56,111 nt of DNA, from NCBI GenBank assembly GCA_028065725.1, contig JAPTVL010000383.1:1-56111 (forward strand). The letters are read 5' to 3'. Each line of letters opens with the position of its first letter. Position 1 is the first letter of the stretch. Positions 17,580 to 28,021 of the stretch are shown piece by piece. Source of the DNA: Betaproteobacteria bacterium. GTDB taxonomy: Bacteria > Pseudomonadota > Gammaproteobacteria > Burkholderiales > Rhodocyclaceae. The translations under genes were made by a program, and so were the position numbers. The notes under the pieces are model-generated. The model was given only the letters and a program-made list of their open reading frames with translations. It ran no database searches and was not told the DNA's origin.

Positions 17580-18959
17580 ATGTCCCTTCCCGTTCTGGCC
17601 TTTGTCGACCTCGAAACTACCGGCGCCACGACGACGGCCGACCGCATTACCGAAATCGGCATCGTCGAGGTCGATGAGCACGGCGTGCGCGAATGGTCCT
17701 CCCTGGTCAATCCCGGCACCCCGATTTCGGCTTTCATCGAACGCCTGACCGGCATTTCGAATGCCATGGTGGCCGATGCCCCGTCGTTCGAGGATCTCGC
17801 GGCGGAGGTCAGGGCGCGTCTCGAAGGGCGCTTGTTCATCGCGCACAACGCGCGCTTCGACTACGGCTTCCTCAAGAACGAGTTCAAGCGCGCCGGCATG
17901 GATTTTCGCGCGACCGTGTTGTGCACCGTCAAGCTTTCGCGCAAGCTGTTTCCGCAGCATGCCAAGCACAACCTCGACAGCCTGATCGAGCGCCACGATC
18001 TCACCGTGAGCAGCCGGCATCGCGCGCTGGGCGACGCGCGCCTGATCCAGCAGTTCTGGACCCGGGTGCAGGCCGAGATAGCGCCGGAACTGCTGGACGA
18101 AACCGTCAGGAAGCTGACGGCACGCCCGAGCCTGCCGGCCGATCTCGATCCGGCCGCGATCGACGATCTGCCGCAGGGCGCCGGGGTCTATCTGTTCTAC
18201 GGCGAGAACGACCTGCCGCTGTACGTCGGCAAGAGCAAGGAACTGAAGAAGCGCGTGCTGGCCCACTTTGTCGCCGATCATGCGGCAGCGAAGGAAATCA
18301 ATCTGGCGCAGCAGGTGCGGCGCATCGAATGCATCGAAACCGGCGGCGAGATCGGCGCGCTGCTCAAGGAAGCGGCCCTGATCAAGCAATTGCAGCCGAT
18401 GCACAACCGGACCCTGCGCCGCAACGACGAATTGTGCTTCTGGCAGCTCGTGGAAGAGCGCGCGGGCGAGTGGCGACCGCAGCTGCTGCCGACAAGCGAG
18501 CTCGGCAGCCGGCAGCAGGAACAGCTGTTCGGGCCGTTCAAGAGCGCCAGGGAGGCCAAGCGCACGCTGACCGAACTGGCCAAGGAACATCGCCTTTGCC
18601 TTGCGCTGCTCGGGCTGGAGAAGGTCAAACCCGGCAAGCCCTGTTTTGCCCACCAGTTGCAGCAATGCAAGGGTACCTGCGTCGGCAAGGAGCCGGTGTC
18701 CTTCCACAGCGCGCGCCTGATGGCGGCGCTGGGCCGCCATCGCCTCGAACCCTGGCCCTTCGCCGGTCCGGCCTGGATTCGCGAGGGCGACGAGCTGCAC
18801 CTGATCGATCGCTGGCGGCATCTCGGTACGGCGCGCGGCGAAGCCGATCTGCCGGATCTGCTGGATGCTCCGGTGCCGGATTTCGACCGCGATGCCTACC
18901 GCATCCTGCTCAAGGCGGTGGCACGCATGGTGCCGCTGGCGAGGCAGTCGGGCGGCTGA
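17580..18959 (+). CDS. DEDDh exonuclease fused to GIY-YIG nuclease domain
   Basis: The product is 459 aa from ATG 17580. Residues 1-170 form a DnaQ-type 3'-5' exonuclease: FVDLETTG (Asp, Glu), HNARFDYGFL (Asp), and HRALGDARL (His, Asp). Residues 195-275 form a UvrC/Cho-like GIY-YIG nuclease: GVYLFYGEN and PLYVGKSKELKKRVLAHF. The remaining 180 residues are a conserved tail with a paired-Cys segment (CFAHQLQQCKGTC). Such fusions are known in bacteria and are thought to act in DNA repair, by analogy with the Cho incision nuclease. Both catalytic sets look intact. It stands as a single gene between radical SAM and patatin genes and ends 14 bp before the convergent patatin stop. Confidence 0.88.
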   Translation: MSLPVLAFVDLETTGATTTADRITEIGIVEVDEHGVREWSSLVNPGTPISAFIERLTGISNAMVADAPSFEDLAAEVRARLEGRLFIAHNARFDYGFLKNEFKRAGMDFRATVLCTVKLSRKLFPQHAKHNLDSLIERHDLTVSSRHRALGDARLIQQFWTRVQAEIAPELLDETVRKLTARPSLPADLDPAAIDDLPQGAGVYLFYGENDLPLYVGKSKELKKRVLAHFVADHAAAKEINLAQQVRRIECIETGGEIGALLKEAALIKQLQPMHNRTLRRNDELCFWQLVEERAGEWRPQLLPTSELGSRQQEQLFGPFKSAREAKRTLTELAKEHRLCLALLGLEKVKPGKPCFAHQLQQCKGTCVGKEPVSFHSARLMAALGRHRLEPWPFAGPAWIREGDELHLIDRWRHLGTARGEADLPDLLDAPVPDFDRDAYRILLKAVARMVPLARQSGG

Positions 18960-18973
18960 CACACCGCTTCGCC

Positions 18974-19864
18974 TCAGCGTGCCGCGGGCTTGCTGCGCAT
19001 CAGTGCCAGCCGATCCTTGATGCCCGTCATTGCCACGGCGGCGGCCTTTTCGCCCTCGAGCACGGCGCGGTGGCGGCCGGCGAAATCGGTGGCGGGCAAA
19101 TCGGCCGTGACCGGGCGGATTACGATATCCGCCTCGGTTTTTTCGAAACGGCCGATCGACTGGCCCATGATGGCGAAGGTTTGCAACAGTACGTCGAAGG
19201 TGCTCGCGGTGCGTGCATCGCGCGGATTGACGGAGATATCCACCGCAATCACGAAGTCGGCGCCGAGACTGCGCGCGGCGCGCACCGGGATCGGGCTGAC
19301 CAGGCCGCCATCGACATATTCGCGGCCGTTGATGCTGACCGGCTGGAACACGCCGGGCACCGCGGATGAAGCGCGCACCGCCATGCCGGTGTTGCCGCTG
19401 CGAAAGAGCACGGATTCGCCACTCTTCAAATCCGTGGTGACCACGGCAAAGCTGCGCGGCAGTTTTTCCAGGGGCCGGTTGGCCACGGCGCGATTGACGA
19501 AATTCTGCAGCGCTTCGCCCTTGAACACGCCGCGATCCGGCAGCGACCAGTCGCCGATCTGGGCTGCGTCCATGTCCAGCGCGATCTTTTGCAATTCGAA
19601 GCCGGAAAGCCCGGAAGCATACAGCGCACCGACCACGGCGCCGGCGCTGGTGCCGACCACGATGTCGGGCACGATGCCTTGTGCTTCGAGCGCCTTGATC
19701 ACACCGATGTGGGCGAAGCCGCGCGCAGCGCCGCCACCCAGTGCCAGGCCGATCTTGATCGGCGCCGGGGCGGGCGGCGGTGCCGGCTTTTCGCCCAGCA
19801 GGGCGCAAGCCGACAGCAAAGTGGCGGCAAGGATTGCGAACAGGAAACGGGACGAGGCGCGCAC
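18974..19864 (-). CDS. Patatin-like phospholipase lipoprotein (RssA type)
   Basis: With a GTG start at 19864 the product is 296 aa and opens with a lipoprotein signal peptide ending LLSAC, so the mature protein should be acylated at Cys20. The patatin domain is complete: GGGAARG oxyanion loop, GTSAGAVVGALY with the nucleophile Ser, and DGGLVSPIPV with the catalytic Asp. It probably hydrolyses acyl esters of lipids at the envelope. The substrate is unknown. The frame is open to a TTG at 19945, but only the GTG places the signal peptide at the N-terminus. No strong ribosome-binding site is visible. Confidence 0.85.
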   Translation of the reverse strand: MRASSRFLFAILAATLLSACALLGEKPAPPPAPAPIKIGLALGGGAARGFAHIGVIKALEAQGIVPDIVVGTSAGAVVGALYASGLSGFELQKIALDMDAAQIGDWSLPDRGVFKGEALQNFVNRAVANRPLEKLPRSFAVVTTDLKSGESVLFRSGNTGMAVRASSAVPGVFQPVSINGREYVDGGLVSPIPVRAARSLGADFVIAVDISVNPRDARTASTFDVLLQTFAIMGQSIGRFEKTEADIVIRPVTADLPATDFAGRHRAVLEGEKAAAVAMTGIKDRLALMRSKPAAR

Positions 19865-19981
19865 GACTTCAGCTAGGCCGCGACGCGGCAGGCGTCGGCC
19901 GGGGGATGGATGGCACTTCGGGCGGCAATGGCACCGGGTTCGCAAGCGCCGTCCCGGCGCCTGCCATGCCCGGTTGAGGGC

Positions 19982-20230
19982 TTAGCTCGATGCGCCGGGC
20001 TTTCTGCCGGGGCTCTTGGGCGGAATGTATCCGGCGACGCGACAAAGCACGGCTTCGACCTTTTCGCCATCGGTGCTGAAGCGGGTCACACTGCACTTGG
20101 AGATCTCGCCGCGCGCCGACAGATCGGAAATCGAGCGACGCACCTTGGCCAGGGAGAGCCCCGTCGCAGCAGCGATTTCGGAATCGAAACGCTGACCGTT
20201 GGCTTTCAGGTATTGCATGATTTCTTGCAT
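19982..20230 (-). CDS. Small winged-helix DNA-binding protein
   Basis: This 82-aa protein starts at ATG 20230, with GGAG about 10 bp upstream. It is a single winged-helix-like unit: EIMQYLKANGQRFDSEIA, then the recognition helix TGLSLAKVRRSISDLS, then a wing GEISKCSVTRFSTDGEKVEA. The C-terminus is a basic, Pro-rich tail (PPKSPGRKPGASS). Proteins of this size and layout are common in Betaproteobacteria, often labelled transcriptional regulators without a known target. It lies 27 bp downstream of tRNA-Ile on the same strand and may share its transcript. Confidence 0.7.
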   Translation of the reverse strand: MQEIMQYLKANGQRFDSEIAAATGLSLAKVRRSISDLSARGEISKCSVTRFSTDGEKVEAVLCRVAGYIPPKSPGRKPGASS

Positions 20231-20257
20231 ATCAAGTGCTCCGCGTAAAGTTGAAGC

Positions 20258-20333
20258 TGGTGGGCCCAGCGAGACTCGAACTCGCAACCAAAGGATTATG
20301 AGTCCTCTGCTCTAACCATTGAGCTACAGGCCC
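20258..20333 (-). tRNA. tRNA-Ile (anticodon CAU)
   Basis: A 76-nt cloverleaf with encoded CCA. The acceptor stem GGGCCTG pairs near TGGGCCC, the D-arm is GCTCAATGGTTAGAGC, the anticodon stem-loop GAGGACTCATAATCC carries CAT, and the T-arm GCGAGTTCGAGTCTCGC is complete. The anticodon arm resembles E. coli ileX and ileY rather than tRNA-Met, so the CAT is expected to be lysidine-modified and read AUA. It lies downstream of rpoD on the same strand. Confidence 0.93.
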
Positions 20334-20346
20334 GTCTTTGAAGCGC

Positions 20347-20371
20347 AGCGGCTCGCGGTGCTCGAGCCGCT
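20347..20371 (-). terminator. Hairpin downstream of rpoD
   Basis: A perfect 9-bp stem (AGCGGCTCG with CGAGCCGCT, 7-nt loop) begins 12 bp after the rpoD stop. It has no clear U-tract, so it may be a weak or Rho-assisted terminator, or an RNA-processing signal before the tRNA. Confidence 0.45.
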
Positions 20372-20383
20372 GATGGTGCACGA

Positions 20384-22651
<2,268 letters not shown>

Positions 22652-22769
22652 GACTATCCTCGGCTGGAGCACAGTTGCGGCGCGGTGCTGTCTGCCAGGG
22701 GAACGCCGCGACTTACGCGGACCGGGCGACACAGCGCGCCGTGAAAGCGCTGGAGAACCGTTAAGTATA

Positions 22770-24548
22770 TCAGATCGGGGTGCTTCCAGTCGAGGGCGCC
22801 CCCGGACGCTTCTTTGCCAGCAATTCGACCAGCCGCTTTTTCTCGATTGGCGACAGGTCGGCAGCGCGGGCGTTCAGCTGCTTGAATTCAGCGTCGTCCG
22901 CGGCCTGCCGCAGATGGGCCACGCAGTCGTTGAAAACGCTTTCCAGAGTGCCGAAGTCGGCTTCTTCGACCATGGTGGCCGCAATTCCGGCAACCAGGGG
23001 CTCGTGCGGCGTGCCGCGGAAGAATTCAAGCAGCAGGCCGAAGCCGCCGGCCGGCAATTCGCCGTGCTCGATGGCGTCGGCAATCGCAATCAGTGCCGCG
23101 CCTTCCACGCGCTCGCGGTCGACCAGGTCCAGCGGCAGGCGTGCCGCCCACTCCGGCTTGTGCAGGAGGATTTGCAGCAGCTTGTATTCGATGGAGGAAG
23201 GCACTGGCCGCTGCTTCATCTGCGCCGGCGCATAACGGTTGCGGGCGAGCGGCTTGAGTCCGCATTCCGCCTCCAGTTCGGCCTGGGTGACCTTGGCCAG
23301 GTCGGCGACGGCCTTGGTGATCTGCACTCGCAAAATCGGCGCCAGGATGCGCTGCAGCAGGGGCTTGGCTTCCTGAACGAGCTGCGCCCGGCCCTCTGCC
23401 GTGGCCAGATTGAACTGTCTGTCGATCGATTCGCCGACCGGTTTCCTGACTTCGCGGATCAGGTACTCGGACAAGCGGGTCGCGCCAGATGCGATCAGGC
23501 GATCAAACTCGGCCCGACCATGTTCCCGGATATATTCGTCCGGATCCTGGTTGCCGGGCATCTGCAGGATTTCTATCTGCTTGCCGTCTTCCAGGTGCTC
23601 CAGGCTGTTTTCCATGGCGCGCCGCGCGGCCCGGTCGCCGGCGCTGTCGCGGTCGAAGCAGAAAACCAGGCGGTTGGCCTGCTTCAGGAGCCGGTGGATG
23701 TTGTGGCCGGTGGTTGCCGTGCCGAGCGAGGCGACCACATTTTCGACGCCAAGCTGGGCCAGGCCGACCACGTCCATGTAGCCTTCGACCACGATGGCAC
23801 AGTCGTTTTCCTGGATGGCCTTGCGCGCCTGCGGCAGGCCGTAGAGCTCGCGGCCCTTCTCGAACAGCGGCGTTTCCGGCGAATTCAGGTACTTCGGCTC
23901 GCCTTCGCCGATCACCCGACCGCCGAAGCCGATCACGTTGCCGCGCTGGTCGAGGATGGGAAACATCACCCGGTCGCGGAAGCGGTCGTAGCGGCGGCCC
24001 TGGTCGTTGACGATGACCAGGCCGCATTCCACCAGTGCCGCGTCGTTGTAGTCGGGGAAGACCTGCTGCAGGCCCTGCCAGCCGTCGGGGGCGTAGCCGA
24101 GGGCGAATTTCGCGGCGATTTCTCCCGTCAGGCCGCGGTTCTTGAGGTAATCGACGGCTTTCGGCGAAGCTTTCAGCTGCTCGCGATAAAAGCGCATCGC
24201 GCGCGCCATGAGCTCGGTCAGCGGCGCCTTCTTGGCGCGCATCTCGGCGTTGCGCTCTTCGTGCGGGACCTGCAATCCGACCGACGAGGCCAGTTCCTCG
24301 ACCGCCTCGATGAAGCCGATCCCGGCGTGCTGCATCAGGAAGCCGATGGCGCTGCCGTGTGCCCCGCAGCCGAAGCAGTGGTAGAACTGCTTCGAGGGGC
24401 TCACCGTGAAGGACGGGGTTTTTTCGGAATGGAAGGGGCAACAGGCGCTGTAGTTGGCGCCGGCCTTCTTCAGCGGCACGTAGCGCTCGACCACGTCGAC
24501 GATGTCGACGCGGGCCAGCAGTTCCTGGACGAAGCTTTCTGGGATCAC
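22770..24548 (-). CDS. dnaG: DNA primase DnaG
   Basis: The product is 592 aa, starting at GTG 24548. An N-terminal CHC2 zinc finger ([12 protein letters not shown] and YHCFGCG) is followed by the primase core with TOPRIM motifs VEGYMDV and [16 protein letters not shown]. The C-terminal DnaB-interacting domain is more divergent. It makes RNA primers for the replication fork. It is third in the macromolecular synthesis operon, 19 bp after yqeY. All catalytic residues I can locate are present. Confidence 0.97.
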   Translation of the reverse strand: MIPESFVQELLARVDIVDVVERYVPLKKAGANYSACCPFHSEKTPSFTVSPSKQFYHCFGCGAHGSAIGFLMQHAGIGFIEAVEELASSVGLQVPHEERNAEMRAKKAPLTELMARAMRFYREQLKASPKAVDYLKNRGLTGEIAAKFALGYAPDGWQGLQQVFPDYNDAALVECGLVIVNDQGRRYDRFRDRVMFPILDQRGNVIGFGGRVIGEGEPKYLNSPETPLFEKGRELYGLPQARKAIQENDCAIVVEGYMDVVGLAQLGVENVVASLGTATTGHNIHRLLKQANRLVFCFDRDSAGDRAARRAMENSLEHLEDGKQIEILQMPGNQDPDEYIREHGRAEFDRLIASGATRLSEYLIREVRKPVGESIDRQFNLATAEGRAQLVQEAKPLLQRILAPILRVQITKAVADLAKVTQAELEAECGLKPLARNRYAPAQMKQRPVPSSIEYKLLQILLHKPEWAARLPLDLVDRERVEGAALIAIADAIEHGELPAGGFGLLLEFFRGTPHEPLVAGIAATMVEEADFGTLESVFNDCVAHLRQAADDAEFKQLNARAADLSPIEKKRLVELLAKKRPGAPSTGSTPI

Positions 24549-24567
24549 GCGGGCATTATGCCGCGCT

Positions 24568-25017
24568 TCAGCCGGCCGCCAGCTTCGCCTTGACCAGCTT
24601 CGAGACTTCGCCCATGTCGGCGCGGCCGGCCACCTTGGGCTTGACCAGGGCGATGACCTTGCCCATGTCGGCCGGGCCCTTGGCGCCGGATTCGGCGACG
24701 GCAGCCGTCACGATGGCCGCCACCTCGGTCGCGGAGAGCCCCTGCGGCATGTAGTCGGCCAGCACGGCCGCTTCGAACTTCTCGGCGTCGGCCAGGTCCT
24801 GGCGTCCGGCGGCTTCGTACTGGGTGATCGAATCCTTGCGCTGCTTGAGCATCTTTTCGATCACGGAAATCACGGCAGCGTCGTTGATTTCCACTTTCTC
24901 ATCAACCCGCTTCTGCTTGATCGCCGCGCGCAGCAGGCTCAGCGCGTCCTTGCGGGCCTTCTCGCCGGCCTTCATGGCGGCCTTCCAGTCGTCGTCGATA
25001 CGGGTTTCGAGGCTCAT
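24568..25017 (-). CDS. YqeY/GatB-like protein
   Basis: This 149-aa protein begins at ATG 25017 with AAGGATG upstream. A GTG one codon earlier is also in frame. It is helical and charged, with the family signature RDALSLLRAAIKQKRVDE, then EKMLKQRKDSITQYEAAGR and ADYMPQGLSATEV. The C-terminal segment GPADMGKVIALVKPKVAGRADMG resembles the tRNA-amidotransferase GatB tail. Its role is unclear: it may assist tRNA-linked processes, but it lacks the GatB kinase core. Its place between rpsU and dnaG is common in many bacteria. Confidence 0.92.
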   Translation of the reverse strand: MSLETRIDDDWKAAMKAGEKARKDALSLLRAAIKQKRVDEKVEINDAAVISVIEKMLKQRKDSITQYEAAGRQDLADAEKFEAAVLADYMPQGLSATEVAAIVTAAVAESGAKGPADMGKVIALVKPKVAGRADMGEVSKLVKAKLAAG

Positions 25018-25049
25018 CACGTCATCCTTTCCAGAAGCAGTCCGGTGGA

Positions 25050-25118
25050 TACCGTCCGGCCTCCCGGCCGGACATATCCCACCGGGGGATACCGTCCTCG
25101 ACTTCCGTCTCGGACATA
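25050..25118 (-). repeat. Two tandem degenerate hairpin units
   Basis: Two units of about 36-40 bp each begin GGATACCGTC and end GGACATA. The first contains a perfect 8-bp stem, GTCCGGCC with GGCCGGAC, loop TCCC. The second has the same outer GTCC and GGAC but a scrambled inner stem. They lie in the yqeY leader, after the rpsU terminator in the direction of transcription. They could be RNA-processing or stability elements. Confidence 0.5.
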
Positions 25119-25120
25119 AA

Positions 25121-25147
25121 ACACAAAAACCGCCTGGCGGCGGTTTC
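25121..25147 (-). terminator. Attenuating terminator after rpsU
   Basis: Read on the minus strand this is a stem AACCGCC with GGCGGTT (loop GCCA region) followed by TTTTGTGTTTT. It lies about 55 bp after the rpsU stop and before yqeY-dnaG-rpoD. A terminator in the same place in E. coli lets rpsU be made in excess over dnaG, and the same role is likely here. Confidence 0.75.
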
Positions 25148-25200
25148 GGTCATCAAGCAGCAAAACGAACGCGGTTCAGGCAGCAGAACCGCAATCCGGA

Positions 25201-25413
25201 TCAGTACATCTTCGGCGGCAGAAGCTGGCTGCGAATGCGCTTGTGGTGGCGCTTGACGGCAGCCGCGGCCTTGCGCTTGCGCTCGGTCGTGGGCTTTTCG
25301 TAGAACTCGCGCGCGCGCAGCTCGGTCAGCAGACCAGTCTTTTCGATGGCACGCTTGAAGCGACGGATCGCGACTTCAAACGGCTCGTTTTCCTTGAGGC
25401 GAATACCCGGCAT
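25201..25413 (-). CDS. rpsU: 30S ribosomal protein S21
   Basis: This 70-aa protein, [27 protein letters not shown] onward, has the S21 length and its highly basic C-terminal half ([19 protein letters not shown]). S21 binds the small subunit near the mRNA-exit side and supports initiation. It is the first gene of the rpsU-yqeY-dnaG-rpoD operon. A promoter with near-consensus elements lies at 25447-25474, and an attenuating terminator follows the gene. Confidence 0.98.
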   Translation of the reverse strand: MPGIRLKENEPFEVAIRRFKRAIEKTGLLTELRAREFYEKPTTERKRKAAAAVKRHHKRIRSQLLPPKMY

Positions 25414-25446
25414 TGCAATTATCCTGGAGAGGCGGGAAAGGCGCGC

Positions 25447-25474
25447 ATTCTAAACGCTTTGCCATTGATGTCAA
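25447..25474 (-). promoter_or_regulatory. Sigma-70 promoter of the rpsU operon
   Basis: On the minus strand TTGACA (25469-25474) and TAGAAT (25447-25452) are 16 bp apart, a near-perfect match to the sigma-70 consensus. The -35 overlaps the stop codon of the upstream glycosyltransferase gene. Transcription would start about 27 bp before the rpsU ATG. Confidence 0.8.
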
Positions 25475-26568
25475 TCGTTTCCGCGCCCGCCTGGGGCCGG
25501 CCGAAAAGCCTGCAGCAGCCAGCGCGCTGCCTGGTCGGCCCCGGTCGCCTGCGGTAGCGCGGGCGCCGGCGTTTGCCATAGCTCCCGCAGCAGATCGATG
25601 AAATTGCCGGCCATCAGGCGCTCGCGCGTCAGTCGTGCGGCACGCGCATGGTCGGCCAGCCAGGCCACCAGGTGGGGCGTTTCCGGCCAGTCGTCGCGTT
25701 CCAGGTAGAGGATGGGGACGGCGCTGCAGGCTGCCTCGACGAAGGTGCCGTAGCCGGGCTTGGTGATCACCGCATCGACGCTGGCCAGCAGGTCGCCAAA
25801 ACGCAGGTCGGCGGCATCGAAGGCGCGGACGTCGCTGCGCCGGATCTGCCAGGCCTTGGGCAGCAGCCAGGTCAGGCCCGGCGTCTGCGGCCAGGCTGCC
25901 ATGGGCAGGGGAAACTCCATGCCGCCCATGGCCAGCAACAGCCAGCGCTTACTCACGTCCAGGTCAAGAATTTGTGCAATGCGTGCGCGGTCGCGGCGGC
26001 CAATGACGGCGATCGGTGCAATCTCGTGACGCCGCTCGATGCCGGCCATCGGCAGGCCGGGAGCGATACGCAGGAAGCCGCTTGCACTGTTGTAAGCGGC
26101 CAGCATCTGGGCGTGGATGTCGGCCGCCCATGGCTCGTCGCCGAGATAATGGATGAAAAGGTCCGCCCAGTTCAGCGAACACAATCCGGCGGAGGGAATG
26201 CCGGCCTCGGCCGCCGCCGCGAGCGGCAGGTAGGCGACGTTGCTGAGTACGGCATCAATCCGGTGTTGCCGAAGCCAGCCGGCCTCGGCGACGACCCGCT
26301 GCGGCCAGTTGGCGTGAAACTCGCGATAGCGCTGCGAGCTGGCGGCAAGATCGATATCGACCGCGTTGTGCATGACGAAGCCGAAGTCGCGCGCTTCGGC
26401 CACATGTTCGAATTCGGCGGCGATGCGTGCCGCCAAGCGTTCGCGCGGCAGCACGCTGCGTACCGTCAGGCGCATTTGGGGGACCAAACGGCGAAGCGCG
26501 TTCAGCACCGGCGCGGTCTGCGCCAGATGGCCCAGACCGTGGGCCGAGATATCGGCCAGCAGATTCAT
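25471..26568 (-). CDS. MurG-like glycosyltransferase family protein
   Basis: The 365-aa product (ATG 26568) has the two-domain layout of GT-B glycosyltransferases. The N-terminal part starts [21 protein letters not shown], with the Gly-rich loop typical of nucleotide-sugar enzymes that scan for an acceptor. The C-terminal part has LLLAMGGMEFPL and DAVITKPGYGTFVEAAC, the donor-binding signature related to MurG and glycosyl transferase 28. The sugar and acceptor cannot be told. It begins one base inside the stop of the receiver-like gene (TGATG), so the two are coupled. The rpsU promoter overlaps its end. Confidence 0.75.
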   Translation of the reverse strand: MNLLADISAHGLGHLAQTAPVLNALRRLVPQMRLTVRSVLPRERLAARIAAEFEHVAEARDFGFVMHNAVDIDLAASSQRYREFHANWPQRVVAEAGWLRQHRIDAVLSNVAYLPLAAAAEAGIPSAGLCSLNWADLFIHYLGDEPWAADIHAQMLAAYNSASGFLRIAPGLPMAGIERRHEIAPIAVIGRRDRARIAQILDLDVSKRWLLLAMGGMEFPLPMAAWPQTPGLTWLLPKAWQIRRSDVRAFDAADLRFGDLLASVDAVITKPGYGTFVEAACSAVPILYLERDDWPETPHLVAWLADHARAARLTRERLMAGNFIDLLRELWQTPAPALPQATGADQAARWLLQAFRPAPGGRGND

Positions 26569-26885
26569 CAACCCGGGAGCTTGAGGCGACGCGCGACGCG
26601 CTTGTCGACATGGGCGCGAGCAGCGAAATCCGTGGCACCGGCCGCCTTTGCCGCCTCGACCGCATCACCATCGAAAGTCGCCGCGCAGGTGACGATGTCC
26701 ACCTCCGGATGCAGCGCGCGCAAGCGGGCGATCTCATCCAGCGCATCGCGCCGACCCAGATCGATGACGATGCAGTCGGGAGTTTCGCTGCTGGTTCGCG
26801 GCAGCATGGTGACGCCGGCGGTCGACCAGACGTGGGTCAGGCGCAGTCGGGTGGTTAGGTCGTGGCAGAGGAGCAGGATTTTCAT
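26568..26885 (-). CDS. Degenerate response-regulator receiver-like protein
   Basis: This 105-aa protein, [20 protein letters not shown] onward, follows the alternating strand-helix pattern of a receiver domain. DCIVIDLG places Asp42 at the phospho-acceptor strand, and [26 protein letters not shown] matches the following strands and helices. The acidic pair after strand 1 is reduced and the conserved Lys-Pro is missing, so phosphorylation is doubtful. It has no output domain. Its stop overlaps the start of the glycosyltransferase gene by one base, suggesting translational coupling. ATG at 26885. Confidence 0.65.
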   Translation of the reverse strand: MKILLLCHDLTTRLRLTHVWSTAGVTMLPRTSSETPDCIVIDLGRRDALDEIARLRALHPEVDIVTCAATFDGDAVEAAKAAGATDFAARAHVDKRVARRLKLPG

Positions 26886-26913
26886 TTTTCGCGGATGCGG
26901 AGTGGGGAGCGCC

Positions 26914-26977
26914 GTGTCGCCGGCGCCGACTTATGAATTTTGCCATGGTGAAGTGGGTTGCCGGGACTCGCCCCGGC
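26914..26977 (+). repeat. Composite intergenic repeat: polar motif plus GC hairpin
   Basis: GTGTCGCCGGCGCCGACTTA (26914-26933) is a copy of the dispersed polar motif. It is followed at 26958-26977 by TTGCCGGGACTCGCCCCGGC, which recurs exactly at 54231-54250, also just after a copy of the motif. The 20-mer can fold as GCCGGG with CCCGGC. The unit lies between the receiver-like gene and tsaD, which are divergently transcribed. Confidence 0.7.
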
Positions 26978-27007
26978 CGTCCCCGCCCTGCCGGTAGAAT
27001 GCCGCCG

Positions 27008-28021
27008 ATGAAAGTGCTCGGCATCGAATCCTCCTGCGACGAAACCGGCGTCGCGCTCTACGACACCGAGCGCGGCCTGCTCGGCCATGCCGTGCATACC
27101 CAGGTCGCGATGCACGAGGCCTACGGCGGCGTGGTGCCGGAGCTGGCCTCGCGCGATCACATCCGCCGCCTGATCCCGCTGCTGGAGCGCGTGCTGGCCG
27201 CAGCCGGCTGCACGCGGCAGGACATCGATGCGATTGCTTACACGGCGGGACCGGGGCTGGCCGGTGCGCTGCTGGTCGGCGCCAGTTTCGCCGAGTCGCT
27301 GGCGCTGGCGCTCGACGTGCCGGCGCTGCCGGTGCATCACCTCGAAGGCCACTTGCTGTCGCCGCTGCTGGCCGAGGACGCGCCGGCCTTTCCATTCATC
27401 GCCCTGCTGGTCTCCGGCGGGCATACGCAACTGATGCGCGTGGCTCGCGTCGGCGACTATCAGTTGCTCGGCGAATCGCTCGACGATGCGGCGGGCGAAG
27501 CCTTCGACAAGACCGCCAAGCTGCTGGGACTCGGCTATCCCGGCGGGCCGGCGCTGGCCAAGCTGGCCGAAACCGGCAAGGCCGGACGCTACAAGCTGCC
27601 GCGGCCGATGCTGGGCAGCGGCGATCTGTCCTTCAGCTTTTCCGGTCTGAAGACGGCGGTGCTGACCGCGGCCCGCGCGCAGGAATTGAGCGAGGCCGAC
27701 AAGGCCGATCTCGCCGCGGAATTTCAGGAAGCGGTAACCGAAGTGTTGGCGGCCAAGGCGGTGGCGGCGTGTCGCCAGCACCGACTTTCGGCCCTGGTGG
27801 TGGCCGGCGGCGTTGGCGCCAACCGGCGCCTGCGCGAACGGCTGGACGCGGCGCTGGCGAAGATCGGCGGGCGGGTGTACTACCCGGAACTGGAGTTGTG
27901 CACCGACAACGGCGCGATGATCGCTTTCGCCGGCAGCCAGCGCCTGCTGCAGGGCGAGGCGCCGGATCGCGGCGGCGCCTTCGCGGTGCGTCCGCGCTGG
28001 CCGCTGGACGAACTGTCCTAG
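27008..28021 (+). CDS. tsaD: tRNA threonylcarbamoyladenosine synthase subunit TsaD
   Basis: The product is 337 aa from ATG 27008. A second ATG three codons upstream is less likely. It has the ASKHA fold motifs: [17 protein letters not shown], the metal-binding HHLEGH with two His, [10 protein letters not shown], and GGPALAKLA. TsaD with TsaB and TsaE transfers threonylcarbamoyl to A37 of ANN-reading tRNAs. A copy of the dispersed motif (27769-27789) is embedded in frame, encoding CRQHRLSAL. The 3' end overlaps the convergent cyclic-nucleotide-binding gene by 4 bp, sharing a palindromic CTAG that gives both stops. Confidence 0.98.
   Translation: MKVLGIESSCDETGVALYDTERGLLGHAVHTQVAMHEAYGGVVPELASRDHIRRLIPLLERVLAAAGCTRQDIDAIAYTAGPGLAGALLVGASFAESLALALDVPALPVHHLEGHLLSPLLAEDAPAFPFIALLVSGGHTQLMRVARVGDYQLLGESLDDAAGEAFDKTAKLLGLGYPGGPALAKLAETGKAGRYKLPRPMLGSGDLSFSFSGLKTAVLTAARAQELSEADKADLAAEFQEAVTEVLAAKAVAACRQHRLSALVVAGGVGANRRLRERLDAALAKIGGRVYYPELELCTDNGAMIAFAGSQRLLQGEAPDRGGAFAVRPRWPLDELS

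Noticed and set aside
19250..19270. A reverse-strand copy of the polar motif in the patatin gene
   Set aside because: Only the GGCGCCGACTT core matches, it lacks the flanking consensus, and it encodes a common LGADF stretch. I count it as chance.
17217..19808. An 863-codon minus-strand frame opposite the exonuclease/GIY-YIG and patatin region
   Set aside because: High-GC shadow frame. It has low-complexity Arg/Gly content and no domain, and overlaps three well-supported genes.
19865..19945. TTG start of the patatin gene at 19945
   Set aside because: It would put 27 residues before the lipoprotein signal peptide. The GTG at 19864 starts it properly.
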